A stretch of DNA of 7,932 bases from Oligoflexus sp. (GTDB lineage: Bacteria; Bdellovibrionota_B; Oligoflexia; Oligoflexales; Oligoflexaceae): the NCBI GenBank assembly GCA_030151925.1, contig JASLCY010000418.1, positions 1-7,932 of the forward strand. Reading direction: 5' to 3'. The position numbers and the translations under genes are program-made. This document shows positions 1 to 6,333 of the stretch, in pieces; position 1 is the first letter of the stretch, and each line of letters starts with the position of its first letter. The notes beneath the pieces were generated by a model, which had not been told where the DNA came from, did not search any database, and saw only the letters and a program-made list of their open reading frames with translations.

Positions 1-2793
1 AGCGCCGTGCAGCGTTACGAGACCCAGCTTCGCGATCATCCGGATGCGACGAGCACCCCGTATGCGCGCATGAACCTGGCGCAGTCGCTCTATAAGCTCG
101 CCCTGCTCAGCGACACGGAGAAGGCCGCGGAGCCTATCAAAAAGCACGCCCTGGCCGTCCTTTCCGAGCTCAATAAAAACCAGCCGAATTTCGCTCTCAA
201 CGACGAGGCGATGTACCTCCGCGCGACCGTCCTGGAAAGCCTCAGCGAAGAGGAAGCGGCTTTCAACGTCTGGCAGAGCCTGGCGAAGAACGGTCATGAC
301 AGCATCTATACCGTACATGCGAACCTGGCTGTCGGCGACCACTACTTCAAAAAAGAAAAAGCTCCGGAAGCCCTGAAGGCCTACAAAGTCGCTGACGAAC
401 TCGTGAACCGCGTTCGCAATCCTGATATCGACTACGAGAAGGTCCGCGTGAATTATCGTCTCGCATGGGCCGCTTACCGTACCGCCGACCTCGATCTTTC
501 GATCGCGGCCTCGCAGTCTCTCCTGCATCCTGAAGTCGACTTCAAACGCATCAGCATGCAGAAGCGCATGACCCAGGACGCTTGTGATCTGATCGGCGAT
601 TCGCTCTTCGAACAGGATCGCCTCGCCTCGACCAAGGATTACCTGCAGAAGGACGTCCTGCGTCCCTATGCAAGCACGATCGGCCTCCGCATCCTCAGCC
701 GCCTGGCAAGCCATCCGACCCACGAGAAGAGCATCGATCTCGCCGAGTTCCTCCTGGAGCGCTATCCGAGCAGCAAAGAATCTCCCGACGTCGCGACCAT
801 CCTCGCCGACGAATACCAGAAGACCAAACAGGACAACAAATATATCGCGACACTCGAACGTCTTTCGCTCATGCTGCCGCGCAACAGCGTATGGCGCGTC
901 CAGCATAAGAACGATCCGCAGGTGCTCGCTTCGATGGAAAGCAAGGCCCTGAACGCCAACCAGCTCCTCGCCGGCAAGTTCTACGAGAACGGCATGGTCC
1001 AAGGCAGCCAGTCGAGTTTTGAGACGGCCCGGACTTACTATGAAGCCCTCCTCAAGTTCAACCCGCAGCATGCGGATGCCGAGCTGTGGGAACTGCGCCG
1101 CGCGCATAGCCTTTACTTCGCGAATCATTACGAAGAGGCCGACAAGGCCTACGAATCCTTCAAGCAGCGTCCGGACGTGAAGACGGACAACCTCGAGGTC
1201 GCGTACTACCAGCAGACTCTCGCCCGCGAACGCATCTGGCGGAAATCGCTTGCGAAATTCGACGAGTCGGGCACCAAGCCGAACGCGGCGAGCATGGATA
1301 AGCTCCACAAGCTCGAAGAGAACATCGCGGCCTTCGCCGATCGTTTTCCGAATCGCACGCACGTCGTCGACCTTCTTCTCCTCGCGGCCTCCGCGAATCG
1401 CGACCTGAACGATTTTCCGTCTGCCGAAGGCTTCTGGAACCGCGCTCTGCTCTCCGAGCCGACGCCGACCCAGAGAACCCTCGCGATCCGCGGCCTGGTG
1501 CAATCCAAGATCAAGACCGGACTGCCGAGCGAAACCCTCGCCCTCGCTCGCAATTACTTGAAACTCGAGAACTTCGATCAGCTCGGCGGCGGCTTCCGGG
1601 ATGAACTCATCGGCGTCGTGGCGACGGCGACCAAGGACACGGCCGCCGACCTCAATACCAAGGGCAAAGTCCGTGAAGCCGGCCAGCTCCTGCTGTCGGT
1701 CGCCAACGAATTCCCGAACATGCCCGATCATGACACGCTTTACCGCGACGGCGCCTATTACATGGCTCTGGCCGGCGACTGGAAGGATTCGGAGAGCGCG
1801 GCGACGCAATATCTCGCGGAGCAAAAACCGAAGAGCAACACCGCCGACCTCCTCTATCTCAAGGCGCGCGCTCTTGAGTATCAACTCCGTTTCAACAAGG
1901 CGGCGGAAGCCCACCTGGCGTTGGCCGAGACTTATCCTAAGTACGGCAAGGCCCTGGCGGCCGCAGAACGCGCCGAGAGCTTAGCGGCGGCGGAGGACAA
2001 CTACCCTGTCGCCGGCAAGGCCGCGAGCCTGGTCGCCAACTATCAGAAGAGCCCCGAAGGCAAAACCGATGCCCTTCTCCGCGCCGGCAGCTATTACGCC
2101 AAGGCCAAGGTCTGGCCCGACGCGATGAAGATGTTGGCGAAAGCCGAGGCCACCAGCCGCTCGACGAACTATCGCCTCAAGGCCCAGCTCGCGATCGCCA
2201 AGGCCTGGAACGATCAAGGCGCTCATGAGAAGGCTCTCACGAGTTATCGCCAGCTGGCGAAGGACGCCGAACAACGCAGGGAAGATCTCGATAAGGCCCT
2301 TTATCGCAGCATAGTCGGCGAATCGAACTACCTGCTCGGCGAAAACCTGCAGAAGGAATTCGAGAAGGTCGACGAACTCGAGGGCACGCCCCTGAATCGC
2401 TTGAAATTCAAAGGCAGCAAACTCGAGGAAAGCCTCAAGTACTATAACAAAGCCGTAGCCGCCGATGACGCGGAATGGTCGACCCGCGCCCGCTTCCAGG
2501 CCGCCCAGCTCGCCGAGAACATGTCGCAGTCGATCCGCAACGCCATCGCCAAGAAAGACCTCAAGGGCGATCGCAACCTGATGGAGCAATCGCAACGCTG
2601 GCTGCAGGTCTCGCAGCAGTACCACACGCAGAACCTCATGGCTCGCCAGCGCGATCCCTATCGCTATAAGGATGTGGTTTGGGTGGAACGCTCCGCTCTC
2701 AAGGCCAGCGGCCTCCAGCCGCAGATCGAATCGAACTCCCGTAGCTTACCCACTGCCCTCGATACGACTCAACCGTATCAATGGAGTCACTGA
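1..2793 (+). CDS. Large TPR-repeat protein, 5' end cut by the window
   Basis: The reading frame is open from the first base and runs 930 codons to a TGA at 2791-2793. The GTG at position 7 is unlikely to be the true start, because the frame is open before it and the sequence there already looks like repeat helix. The true start and any signal peptide lie upstream. The visible protein is almost entirely amphipathic helix pairs with TPR-like spacing, for example around residues 100-130 (A-N-L-A-x-G-D-x-Y...A-L-x-A-Y) and in the last third (YYAKAKVWPDAMKMLAKAE; ALTSYRQLAKDAEQR). There is no enzymatic motif and no transmembrane segment in the visible part. The stop overlaps the start of a TPR lipoprotein by one base, so the two are almost certainly co-translated. 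Such large TPR proteins are usually periplasmic scaffolds. Resemblance to giant TPR proteins of Myxococcus gliding clusters (AgmK/GltI type) is suggested by neighbourhood and architecture only; I cannot show homology. Confidence 0.9.
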   Translation, partial: SAVQRYETQLRDHPDATSTPYARMNLAQSLYKLALLSDTEKAAEPIKKHALAVLSELNKNQPNFALNDEAMYLRATVLESLSEEEAAFNVWQSLAKNGHDSIYTVHANLAVGDHYFKKEKAPEALKAYKVADELVNRVRNPDIDYEKVRVNYRLAWAAYRTADLDLSIAASQSLLHPEVDFKRISMQKRMTQDACDLIGDSLFEQDRLASTKDYLQKDVLRPYASTIGLRILSRLASHPTHEKSIDLAEFLLERYPSSKESPDVATILADEYQKTKQDNKYIATLERLSLMLPRNSVWRVQHKNDPQVLASMESKALNANQLLAGKFYENGMVQGSQSSFETARTYYEALLKFNPQHADAELWELRRAHSLYFANHYEEADKAYESFKQRPDVKTDNLEVAYYQQTLARERIWRKSLAKFDESGTKPNAASMDKLHKLEENIAAFADRFPNRTHVVDLLLLAASANRDLNDFPSAEGFWNRALLSEPTPTQRTLAIRGLVQSKIKTGLPSETLALARNYLKLENFDQLGGGFRDELIGVVATATKDTAADLNTKGKVREAGQLLLSVANEFPNMPDHDTLYRDGAYYMALAGDWKDSESAATQYLAEQKPKSNTADLLYLKARALEYQLRFNKAAEAHLALAETYPKYGKALAAAERAESLAAAEDNYPVAGKAASLVANYQKSPEGKTDALLRAGSYYAKAKVWPDAMKMLAKAEATSRSTNYRLKAQLAIAKAWNDQGAHEKALTSYRQLAKDAEQRREDLDKALYRSIVGESNYLLGENLQKEFEKVDELEGTPLNRLKFKGSKLEESLKYYNKAVAADDAEWSTRARFQAAQLAENMSQSIRNAIAKKDLKGDRNLMEQSQRWLQVSQQYHTQNLMARQRDPYRYKDVVWVERSALKASGLQPQIESNSRSLPTALDTTQPYQWSH
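2783..2786 (+). promoter_or_regulatory. Shine-Dalgarno that decides the TPR lipoprotein start
   Basis: GGAG lies 6 nt before the ATG at 2793 and inside the 3' end of the preceding gene. An in-frame ATG at 2781 overlaps this GGAG and would add four residues (MESL) ahead of the signal peptide. The 2793 start gives a clean signal peptide and a TGATG stop/start overlap, so it is preferred. Confidence 0.75.
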
Positions 2794-3944
2794 TGCGCTT
2801 TGCCTATTTGGGTTTCGCCCTTTCGCTCATGGCAGCCTGCAGTCACGAAGCAGACCGCACACAGCTTGATATCGCCTCGCATCCCGAAGCCGCCCAGGGC
2901 CAGAAGTTCGACGGCTCGGACCCATCGAAGCTCGAGCCCGAGAAGATCTTCGAATGGCAGAAGTATTACAAGAACCCGCCGAGTTCGGCCGAACGCGGCG
3001 CGCTGACGACTTCCATCGATAAAAACGCCAAGAGCGAGAGCGTCGACGCCCGCCTCAAGGCCGCGCGCAACGCCCTTGCCATCGGCGATCGCACGAAATC
3101 GAAGGAGATCTACACCGGCATCCTGCGCGATGATTCGGATCAACTCGATGCCCAGATCGAGATGGCCCATATCTATCTCGCCGAGAACGACACCGAACGC
3201 GCCTTTGATTATCTCACTGCGGTGAAGAAGATCCTCGACAAGACCGAGCGCCCCGCGAAGGACTATACCCTCCGCTATCGTTATGCCCTGGCCCAGGCCT
3301 ATATCAAGGCGCAGAACAAAAACCAAGGGCATCAGATCCTCACCGACCTGATCGAATTGGAGCCTAAATTCGGCATGGCATACGCGGCCTTGGCTCAGTC
3401 TTACATCGAAGATTCGAAGACCGAGCTCGCCGAATTCATCATCAAACGCGGCCTCGACCAGGATGCGAACGATCCTCGCCTCCTCAACCTCCTCGCAGTC
3501 CTCCATCTCCGCGCCGGCCGTCTGCCCGAGGCTCGTGAATGGATCAACAAGGCCCTGGACCATGATCCCAACTTCGTGCCGGCCCTCGTGAACCGGGCGC
3601 AGCTCTCGATGCAGCGCCGCGAATACGCCTTGGCCGAAAATGATCTTAAAAAGGCTTGCGAGCTTGAACCCCTGAACGCCGACGCTTACATCACTACGGG
3701 CATGCTCTATCGCCAAACCGGTCGCATCACGGCCGCCAAGACCTCCTTTGAGCACGCGATGGATATCGCCCCTCTCAACCCTCTCGCTCGCTATCAATTG
3801 GCGAATCTGCTGCATGAGGAGTTCAAGGACAAGACCACCGCCCTCCAGCTCTACTACGACGTGCTGGGCGCGCAGGACCAGGAATTAAAGAATTTGGCAA
3901 ATATGCAGATTCAATCCATTCGTGACAGCCGGTTATACCAGTGA
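2793..3944 (+). CDS. TPR-repeat lipoprotein
   Basis: A 383-residue protein starting at the ATG that overlaps the previous stop (TGATG). Residues 1-16 form a short lipoprotein signal peptide, ending in the lipobox-like L-M-A-A-C with Cys16 as the lipidated residue. The -3 Met is less usual than Leu/Val/Ile. A low-complexity, charged linker to about residue 85 is followed by TPRs. The last five repeats are in exact 34-residue register (193-226, 227-260, 261-294, 295-328, 329-362), with another at about 159-192 and one or two more degenerate ones from about 86. TPR signatures such as A-x-x-x-G-R-x-x-E-A and the Pro at the end of helix B are clear (LEP, HDP, LEP, IAP). Length and architecture match TPR lipoproteins that act as outer-membrane assembly scaffolds. 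It is co-translated with the giant TPR protein upstream, implying a shared complex. An AglT/GltE-like gliding role is possible but unproven. Confidence 0.93.
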   Translation: MRFAYLGFALSLMAACSHEADRTQLDIASHPEAAQGQKFDGSDPSKLEPEKIFEWQKYYKNPPSSAERGALTTSIDKNAKSESVDARLKAARNALAIGDRTKSKEIYTGILRDDSDQLDAQIEMAHIYLAENDTERAFDYLTAVKKILDKTERPAKDYTLRYRYALAQAYIKAQNKNQGHQILTDLIELEPKFGMAYAALAQSYIEDSKTELAEFIIKRGLDQDANDPRLLNLLAVLHLRAGRLPEAREWINKALDHDPNFVPALVNRAQLSMQRREYALAENDLKKACELEPLNADAYITTGMLYRQTGRITAAKTSFEHAMDIAPLNPLARYQLANLLHEEFKDKTTALQLYYDVLGAQDQELKNLANMQIQSIRDSRLYQ

Positions 3945-3976
3945 CCGCAAGAGCCGCAACATGGCGAGCCGTAAGA

Positions 3977-3990
3977 AAAACTTAAGTTTT
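3977..3990. repeat. 14-bp perfect palindrome between TPR lipoprotein and response regulator
   Basis: AAAACTTAAGTTTT is perfectly self-complementary and sits 32 nt after the TPR lipoprotein stop. It overlaps the -35-like element of the candidate sigma-28 promoter for the response regulator. It could be an operator for a dimeric regulator, or a by-product of the A/T-rich promoter sequence. As an RNA hairpin it would be weak, with only one G-C pair. Confidence 0.5.
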
Positions 3991-4008
3991 ATGATGAGCC
4001 GCCGAAGA
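3982..4008 (+). promoter_or_regulatory. Candidate sigma-28 (FliA/SigD-type) promoter for the response regulator
   Basis: TTAAGTTT (3982-3989), then exactly 11 nt, then GCCGAAGA (4001-4008). The classical flagellar sigma-28 consensus is TAAAGTTT-N11-GCCGATAA; this site agrees at 13 of 16 positions with the ideal spacing. It lies about 45 nt before the response regulator ATG, in a 108-nt intergenic gap, as expected for that gene's own promoter. The match is seen in the sequence; use by a sigma-28 factor is inferred. Confidence 0.5.
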
Positions 4009-4052
4009 AACAGACGACAGCGTATCTCGAGTATTTGGAGTAGGAGTCTTCG

Positions 4053-4589
4053 ATGACAATTCAAGATCGCGTTTATAACCGATCATCGCATATCCTCGTC
4101 GTCGACGATGACGATACGCTCCTCAAGTTCTTCAAGATCCACTTGAACAAGTTCTTCTCGCGCGTGCTCGTCGTCCATAGCGCGGCGGATGCCGTCGAGG
4201 CCTTGAAGGAAAAAGAGATCGACCTCGTCATCAGCGATATCCGCATGCCCCGCGTCGACGGCCTGCAGCTGATGAAGAAGATCAAGAACCTGGACCCGAC
4301 CATCCCCGTGTTCCTCATCAGCGGTGCTCTGCTCGACGAGGACCAGATGGAGACCGTGGGCGCGAAGGCGGACGGCTACCTGAAGAAGCCGTTCACGATC
4401 GAAGAGCTCCACGCTTACGTCGATCGCGGCATGAAGATCCGCGACGCTTACAAGGAACTCTACGGCATCGTGCAGGATAAGAAGAAGTTCCTCGAACTCA
4501 TCCAGGGCAAACGCCAGTTCCGCTTTATCAAGGATGAGGAAGGCAGGGCCAAGGCCCAGAAGATCCTCGAAGAGCTCAAAGCCAGCTAA
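4053..4589 (+). CDS. Stand-alone response regulator (receiver domain plus helical tail)
   Basis: A 178-residue protein with a complete CheY-like receiver domain at about residues 12-128. The acidic pair is D18-D19 in ILVVDDD, the phosphoacceptor is D62 in VISDIRMP, the switch Ser is S90 in ISGA, the aromatic switch residue is Y109, and the conserved Lys is K112 in KKPF. All catalytic positions are intact, so it should be phosphorylatable. After the receiver there is a charged, mostly helical tail of about 50 residues and no recognisable DNA-binding or enzymatic output domain. It therefore probably works by protein-protein interaction. AGGAG at 4042-4046, 6 nt before the ATG, supports the start. 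No histidine kinase is adjacent, so it is an orphan here. A sigma-28-like promoter precedes it, hinting at a motility or chemotaxis role. Its 3' end overlaps the convergent gene by 14 bp. Confidence 0.93.
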   Translation: MTIQDRVYNRSSHILVVDDDDTLLKFFKIHLNKFFSRVLVVHSAADAVEALKEKEIDLVISDIRMPRVDGLQLMKKIKNLDPTIPVFLISGALLDEDQMETVGAKADGYLKKPFTIEELHAYVDRGMKIRDAYKELYGIVQDKKKFLELIQGKRQFRFIKDEEGRAKAQKILEELKAS

Positions 4590-5343
4590 GCACCCCAAGG
4601 CCGTTCACCTGAACGGCCTTTAACATTTCCAGAGCCTCCCTCAAAGCGCTTCCATGCCACGACATCAAACGGCCATCGATCTTGCGGATCTCCGGACATG
4701 CGGCCCATTCTTCCCTGAGCCTTTCACCGTCGCGTTTGCGGAAGGGATAGGGCTCACTGCTGAAGAAACAGATATCCGGCGCGATCAGGTCGAGCTCGGG
4801 GATTTCGATGCGCGGATAGCGTACGTCCCCTCGATAGGCGTTCTCCCAGCCGAACAGCTCGAGCAGGCGGGAGATATAGGTGTCGGGTCCAGCCAGCATA
4901 TAGGGTTCGCGCCAGATGAAATAGAGATAACGTCCTTGGAATTTCGGGGCAGGCAGTGAGACCAGCATCGCCTCCAGCTCACGGGCCAAAGGTTCGAAAG
5001 CCTCGCGCGCCCCGAGAAACTCTCCGACCGAACGAATCATAGGCGGTACATCGCGCGGCGCCTTGGGAAACGACATGTGCCAGGGGAAGGGCTCACGCAT
5101 GAGGTCTTCGACCAACTCGCGGGGATTCTCTTCCTGATTGATCAGGATATGGGTGGGTTTCAGCGCCCGGATCTTCTCGATCGAAAAATCCTTCGTGCCG
5201 CCTACGACCTGCGCGCTGCGATGCAGGTCCTTGGGCTCGATGCAGAACTGCGTGCAGCCCACGATCTCATCTCGCAATCCCGCGGCGACCAGGGTCTCGC
5301 TCATGCTCGGGACCAGCGATACTATGCGTCTCTTCGCGCTCAA
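4576..5343 (-). CDS. Helical-backbone metal receptor / cobalamin-binding (BtuF-like) protein without signal peptide
   Basis: A 255-residue protein resembling the periplasmic-binding-protein superfamily that binds cobalamin, haem and Fe-siderophores (COG0614, PF01497 type). Visible hallmarks are the N-terminal RIVSLVPSMSETL (residues 6-18) followed by V-G-C-T-Q-F-C-I-E-P, the GGTKDFSIEKIRALKPTHIL block (48-67), the WREPYMLAGPDTYISRLLE block (144-162), and D-I-C-F-F-S-S-E-P-Y-P-F (190-201) near the end of the second lobe. The start is TTG at 5343-5341. An in-frame TGA lies two codons upstream and the family's first strand begins at residue 6, so no other start is plausible. There is no signal peptide or lipobox, so the protein appears cytoplasmic, and no ABC permease or ATPase is nearby. 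It is the last gene of a minus-strand operon, 3 nt after the membrane protein. Its end overlaps the response regulator by 14 bp. The ligand is not determinable from sequence. Confidence 0.85.
   Translation of the reverse strand: MSAKRRIVSLVPSMSETLVAAGLRDEIVGCTQFCIEPKDLHRSAQVVGGTKDFSIEKIRALKPTHILINQEENPRELVEDLMREPFPWHMSFPKAPRDVPPMIRSVGEFLGAREAFEPLARELEAMLVSLPAPKFQGRYLYFIWREPYMLAGPDTYISRLLELFGWENAYRGDVRYPRIEIPELDLIAPDICFFSSEPYPFRKRDGERLREEWAACPEIRKIDGRLMSWHGSALREALEMLKAVQVNGLGVLSWL
4597..4621 (+). terminator. Hairpin terminator of the response regulator, inside the convergent gene
   Basis: AAGGCCGTTCA (4597-4607) and TGAACGGCCTT (4610-4620) are perfect 11-nt inverse complements, giving a 10-bp stem with an ACCT loop. 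A short TTT follows on the plus strand, and the stem starts 8 nt after the response regulator TAA. The T-run is short, so termination may be partial. On the minus strand no T-run follows the hairpin, so it is oriented for the plus-strand gene. The whole structure lies in the coding sequence for the C-terminal residues KAVQVNGL of the convergent gene. Confidence 0.65.
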
Positions 5344-5346
5344 GGC

Positions 5347-5775
5347 TCAGCCCTTCATCCATTTGAAAAAGAGAGCGGCCGCATGCGACGCGAGAGCGAG
5401 CAGCGAAGCGGAGAGCAGGGCGCCGATCACCAGCCCTATGCCTTCGAACGAGTTGGACGGGGCGTAGGATGCGCGAATCATCAGCAGAGGTCCCATCGCT
5501 ATCACGCCCGCGAAGAGACCTGCCGTCTGCCAGGCCTTGATCTTGGGCGAGAGCGCGGAATAAGGAGCGGTCAGGCCGAATACGATATGCAGGAGCCCGA
5601 AGAGGTTCGTGTGGCCGTGCGCGCTCTGGAGGAGAGTCGTTTGCCAGGTCGAAAGCTGGCTCGTGTCCTTCAGGAAGGCCTGAGTCATATCGAAGGAAAC
5701 AAAAGCACCCGCGCAGGCCGCGATAAACAGGACGATGAAGCCGATGGCCATATTCAGGATGTTCAAACGCGCCAT
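5347..5775 (-). CDS. Small four-helix membrane protein of unknown function
   Basis: A 142-residue, strongly hydrophobic protein with four predicted transmembrane helices at about residues 8-27, 55-74, 82-101 and 111-137. A conspicuous polar motif, S-A-H-G-H-T-N-L-F-G-L-L-H (51-63), sits at the start of helix 2, and His131 lies in helix 4. Clustered membrane histidines often bind haem or a metal, but I do not recognise the family and claim no function. AAGGAG (minus strand, 5789-5784), 8 nt before the ATG, supports the start. The gene follows the Nudix gene by 12 nt and precedes the metal-receptor-like gene by 3 nt, so the three are very likely one transcript. The lipobox-like IAAC at 18-21 is within the first helix and is probably coincidental. 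Confidence 0.88.
   Translation of the reverse strand: MARLNILNMAIGFIVLFIAACAGAFVSFDMTQAFLKDTSQLSTWQTTLLQSAHGHTNLFGLLHIVFGLTAPYSALSPKIKAWQTAGLFAGVIAMGPLLMIRASYAPSNSFEGIGLVIGALLSASLLALASHAAALFFKWMKG
5351..5355 (-). promoter_or_regulatory. Shine-Dalgarno supporting the TTG start
   Basis: On the minus strand AAGGG lies 7 nt before the TTG at 5343, within the last codons of the membrane-protein gene. Termination there and initiation here are separated by a single codon, which suggests translational coupling. Confidence 0.5.
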
Positions 5776-5787
5776 GCGGAGTGCTCC

Positions 5788-6234
5788 TTACAAAAGCTTG
5801 AAGGCCTTGAGGCCGACTTCATACGCTTCCCGTTTCCAGGCCACGATGCCTTTCAACAGCTCACGCGGCGTCAGCCATTTCAAAGCCCGGAATTCGCCTT
5901 CCGACCGCTCGAGGTGCGTGGTCTCGCCCGGCTTGAACTTCAGCAGGAACCACCGCTGCTCCTGTCCGGCCCATTGGGCCATCCGGCCCTTCGCGAACTC
6001 GGGTGGGAAGTCGTACCGCACCCATTCCCCGTGCGAACCGATGATCTCCAGCGCATCGTTGCCGATCTCTTCGTGCAATTCGCGAAACACGGCGATTTCC
6101 GGCGTCTCGCCCGGATCGATCCCGCCCTGCGGCACCTGCCAGGCGCCTGTTTGGTCCGCGCGCTCGCCCGCCAGGAGAAGGCCTTCTTCATTCTGTATCA
6201 CCGCGACTACGCAAGGGCGGTAAGGCTTGTCCAT
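5788..6234 (-). CDS. rppH: RppH-like Nudix hydrolase (RNA 5'-pyrophosphohydrolase / dinucleoside polyphosphate hydrolase)
   Basis: A 148-residue Nudix protein. The Nudix box G-x5-E-x7-R-E-L-H-E-E-I-G-N spans residues 37-59 (G37, E43, R51, E52, E55, E56, G58), with the Mg2+-binding glutamates intact. The last position of the box is Asn where a hydrophobic residue is usual. It matches E. coli RppH along its length, as recalled: the N-terminal Y-R-P start, W-Q-V-P-Q-G-G-I-D-P-G-E, W-V-R-Y-D-F-P, G-Q-E-Q-R-W-F-L-L, and the C-terminal W-K-R-E-A-Y. The size is also typical. RppH removes pyrophosphate from 5'-triphosphate mRNA and so starts decay; relatives cleave Ap4A-type nucleotides. The start at 6234 is chosen over an in-frame ATG at 6270 because it has a Shine-Dalgarno and aligns with the family N-terminus. 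It is the first gene of a three-gene minus-strand operon, divergent from the outer-membrane protein gene. Confidence 0.9.
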   Translation of the reverse strand: MDKPYRPCVVAVIQNEEGLLLAGERADQTGAWQVPQGGIDPGETPEIAVFRELHEEIGNDALEIIGSHGEWVRYDFPPEFAKGRMAQWAGQEQRWFLLKFKPGETTHLERSEGEFRALKWLTPRELLKGIVAWKREAYEVGLKAFKLL

Positions 6235-6333
6235 AATGAGTTTCCTATCGTCAAAACTTTGGCCGGGCATACGGGGCGCGGCCTGCGTGCTAGCATGAAT
6301 ATAGACAGCATAATAGCATTGAGGAGCTGTTCG
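6235..6333. promoter_or_regulatory. Divergent intergenic region between rppH and the outer-membrane protein gene
   Basis: This 99-nt gap must hold promoters for both directions. The part nearest the plus-strand gene (6291-6320) is A/T-rich, with three AGCAT copies at 6292-6296, 6307-6311 and 6315-6319 and a -10-like CATAAT at 6309-6314. I find no convincing -35 partner on either strand. GAGGAG at 6321-6326 is the ribosome binding site of the plus-strand gene. Confidence 0.4.
6242..6246 (-). promoter_or_regulatory. Shine-Dalgarno that decides the rppH start
   Basis: Minus-strand AGGAA lies 7 nt before the ATG at 6234. The alternative in-frame ATG at 6270 has no purine-rich site before it; the preceding bases are GC-rich pyrimidine/purine mix ending CGCCCCGT. 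Confidence 0.6.

Noticed and set aside
1981..2625. 214-codon antisense frame opposite the large TPR protein
   Set aside because: It is contained wholly within a well-supported TPR gene, lacks a ribosome binding site of note, and its Leu/Gly/Ala-rich composition is that of a shadow frame in GC-rich DNA.
2787..3815. 342-codon open frame antisense to the TPR lipoprotein gene
   Set aside because: The opposite strand has an excellent lipobox, Shine-Dalgarno and 34-residue TPR register. Long antisense frames are expected opposite GC-rich genes with strong third-position bias, and the antisense product resembles no protein family.
3945..4052. Search of the 108-nt gap for a small RNA, riboswitch or terminator of the TPR pair
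   Set aside because: Apart from the palindrome, the promoter-like motif and the AGGAG site, no stable hairpin with a T-run is visible, so no terminator for the TPR operon can be claimed.
5713..5724. Lipobox-like I-A-A-C (residues 18-21) in the small membrane protein
   Set aside because: The segment is inside a long hydrophobic helix followed by three more transmembrane helices, which is not the architecture of a lipoprotein.
6250..6262. Minus-strand CAAAGTTT, a 7 of 8 match to a sigma-28 -35 element before rppH
   Set aside because: At the required 11-nt spacing there is no GCCGATAA-like -10 element, and the distance to the start codon would be too short.
6235..6270. 12-residue N-terminal extension of the RppH-like protein from the ATG at 6270
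   Set aside because: No Shine-Dalgarno precedes it, and the ATG at 6234 has one and matches the usual N-terminus of RppH proteins.
5077..6333. Long plus-strand open frame leading into the outer-membrane protein, which could be read as a 619-residue protein
   Set aside because: This part is antisense to three well-supported minus-strand genes, including an intact Nudix box. The signal peptide and GAGGAG site place the real start at 6334.
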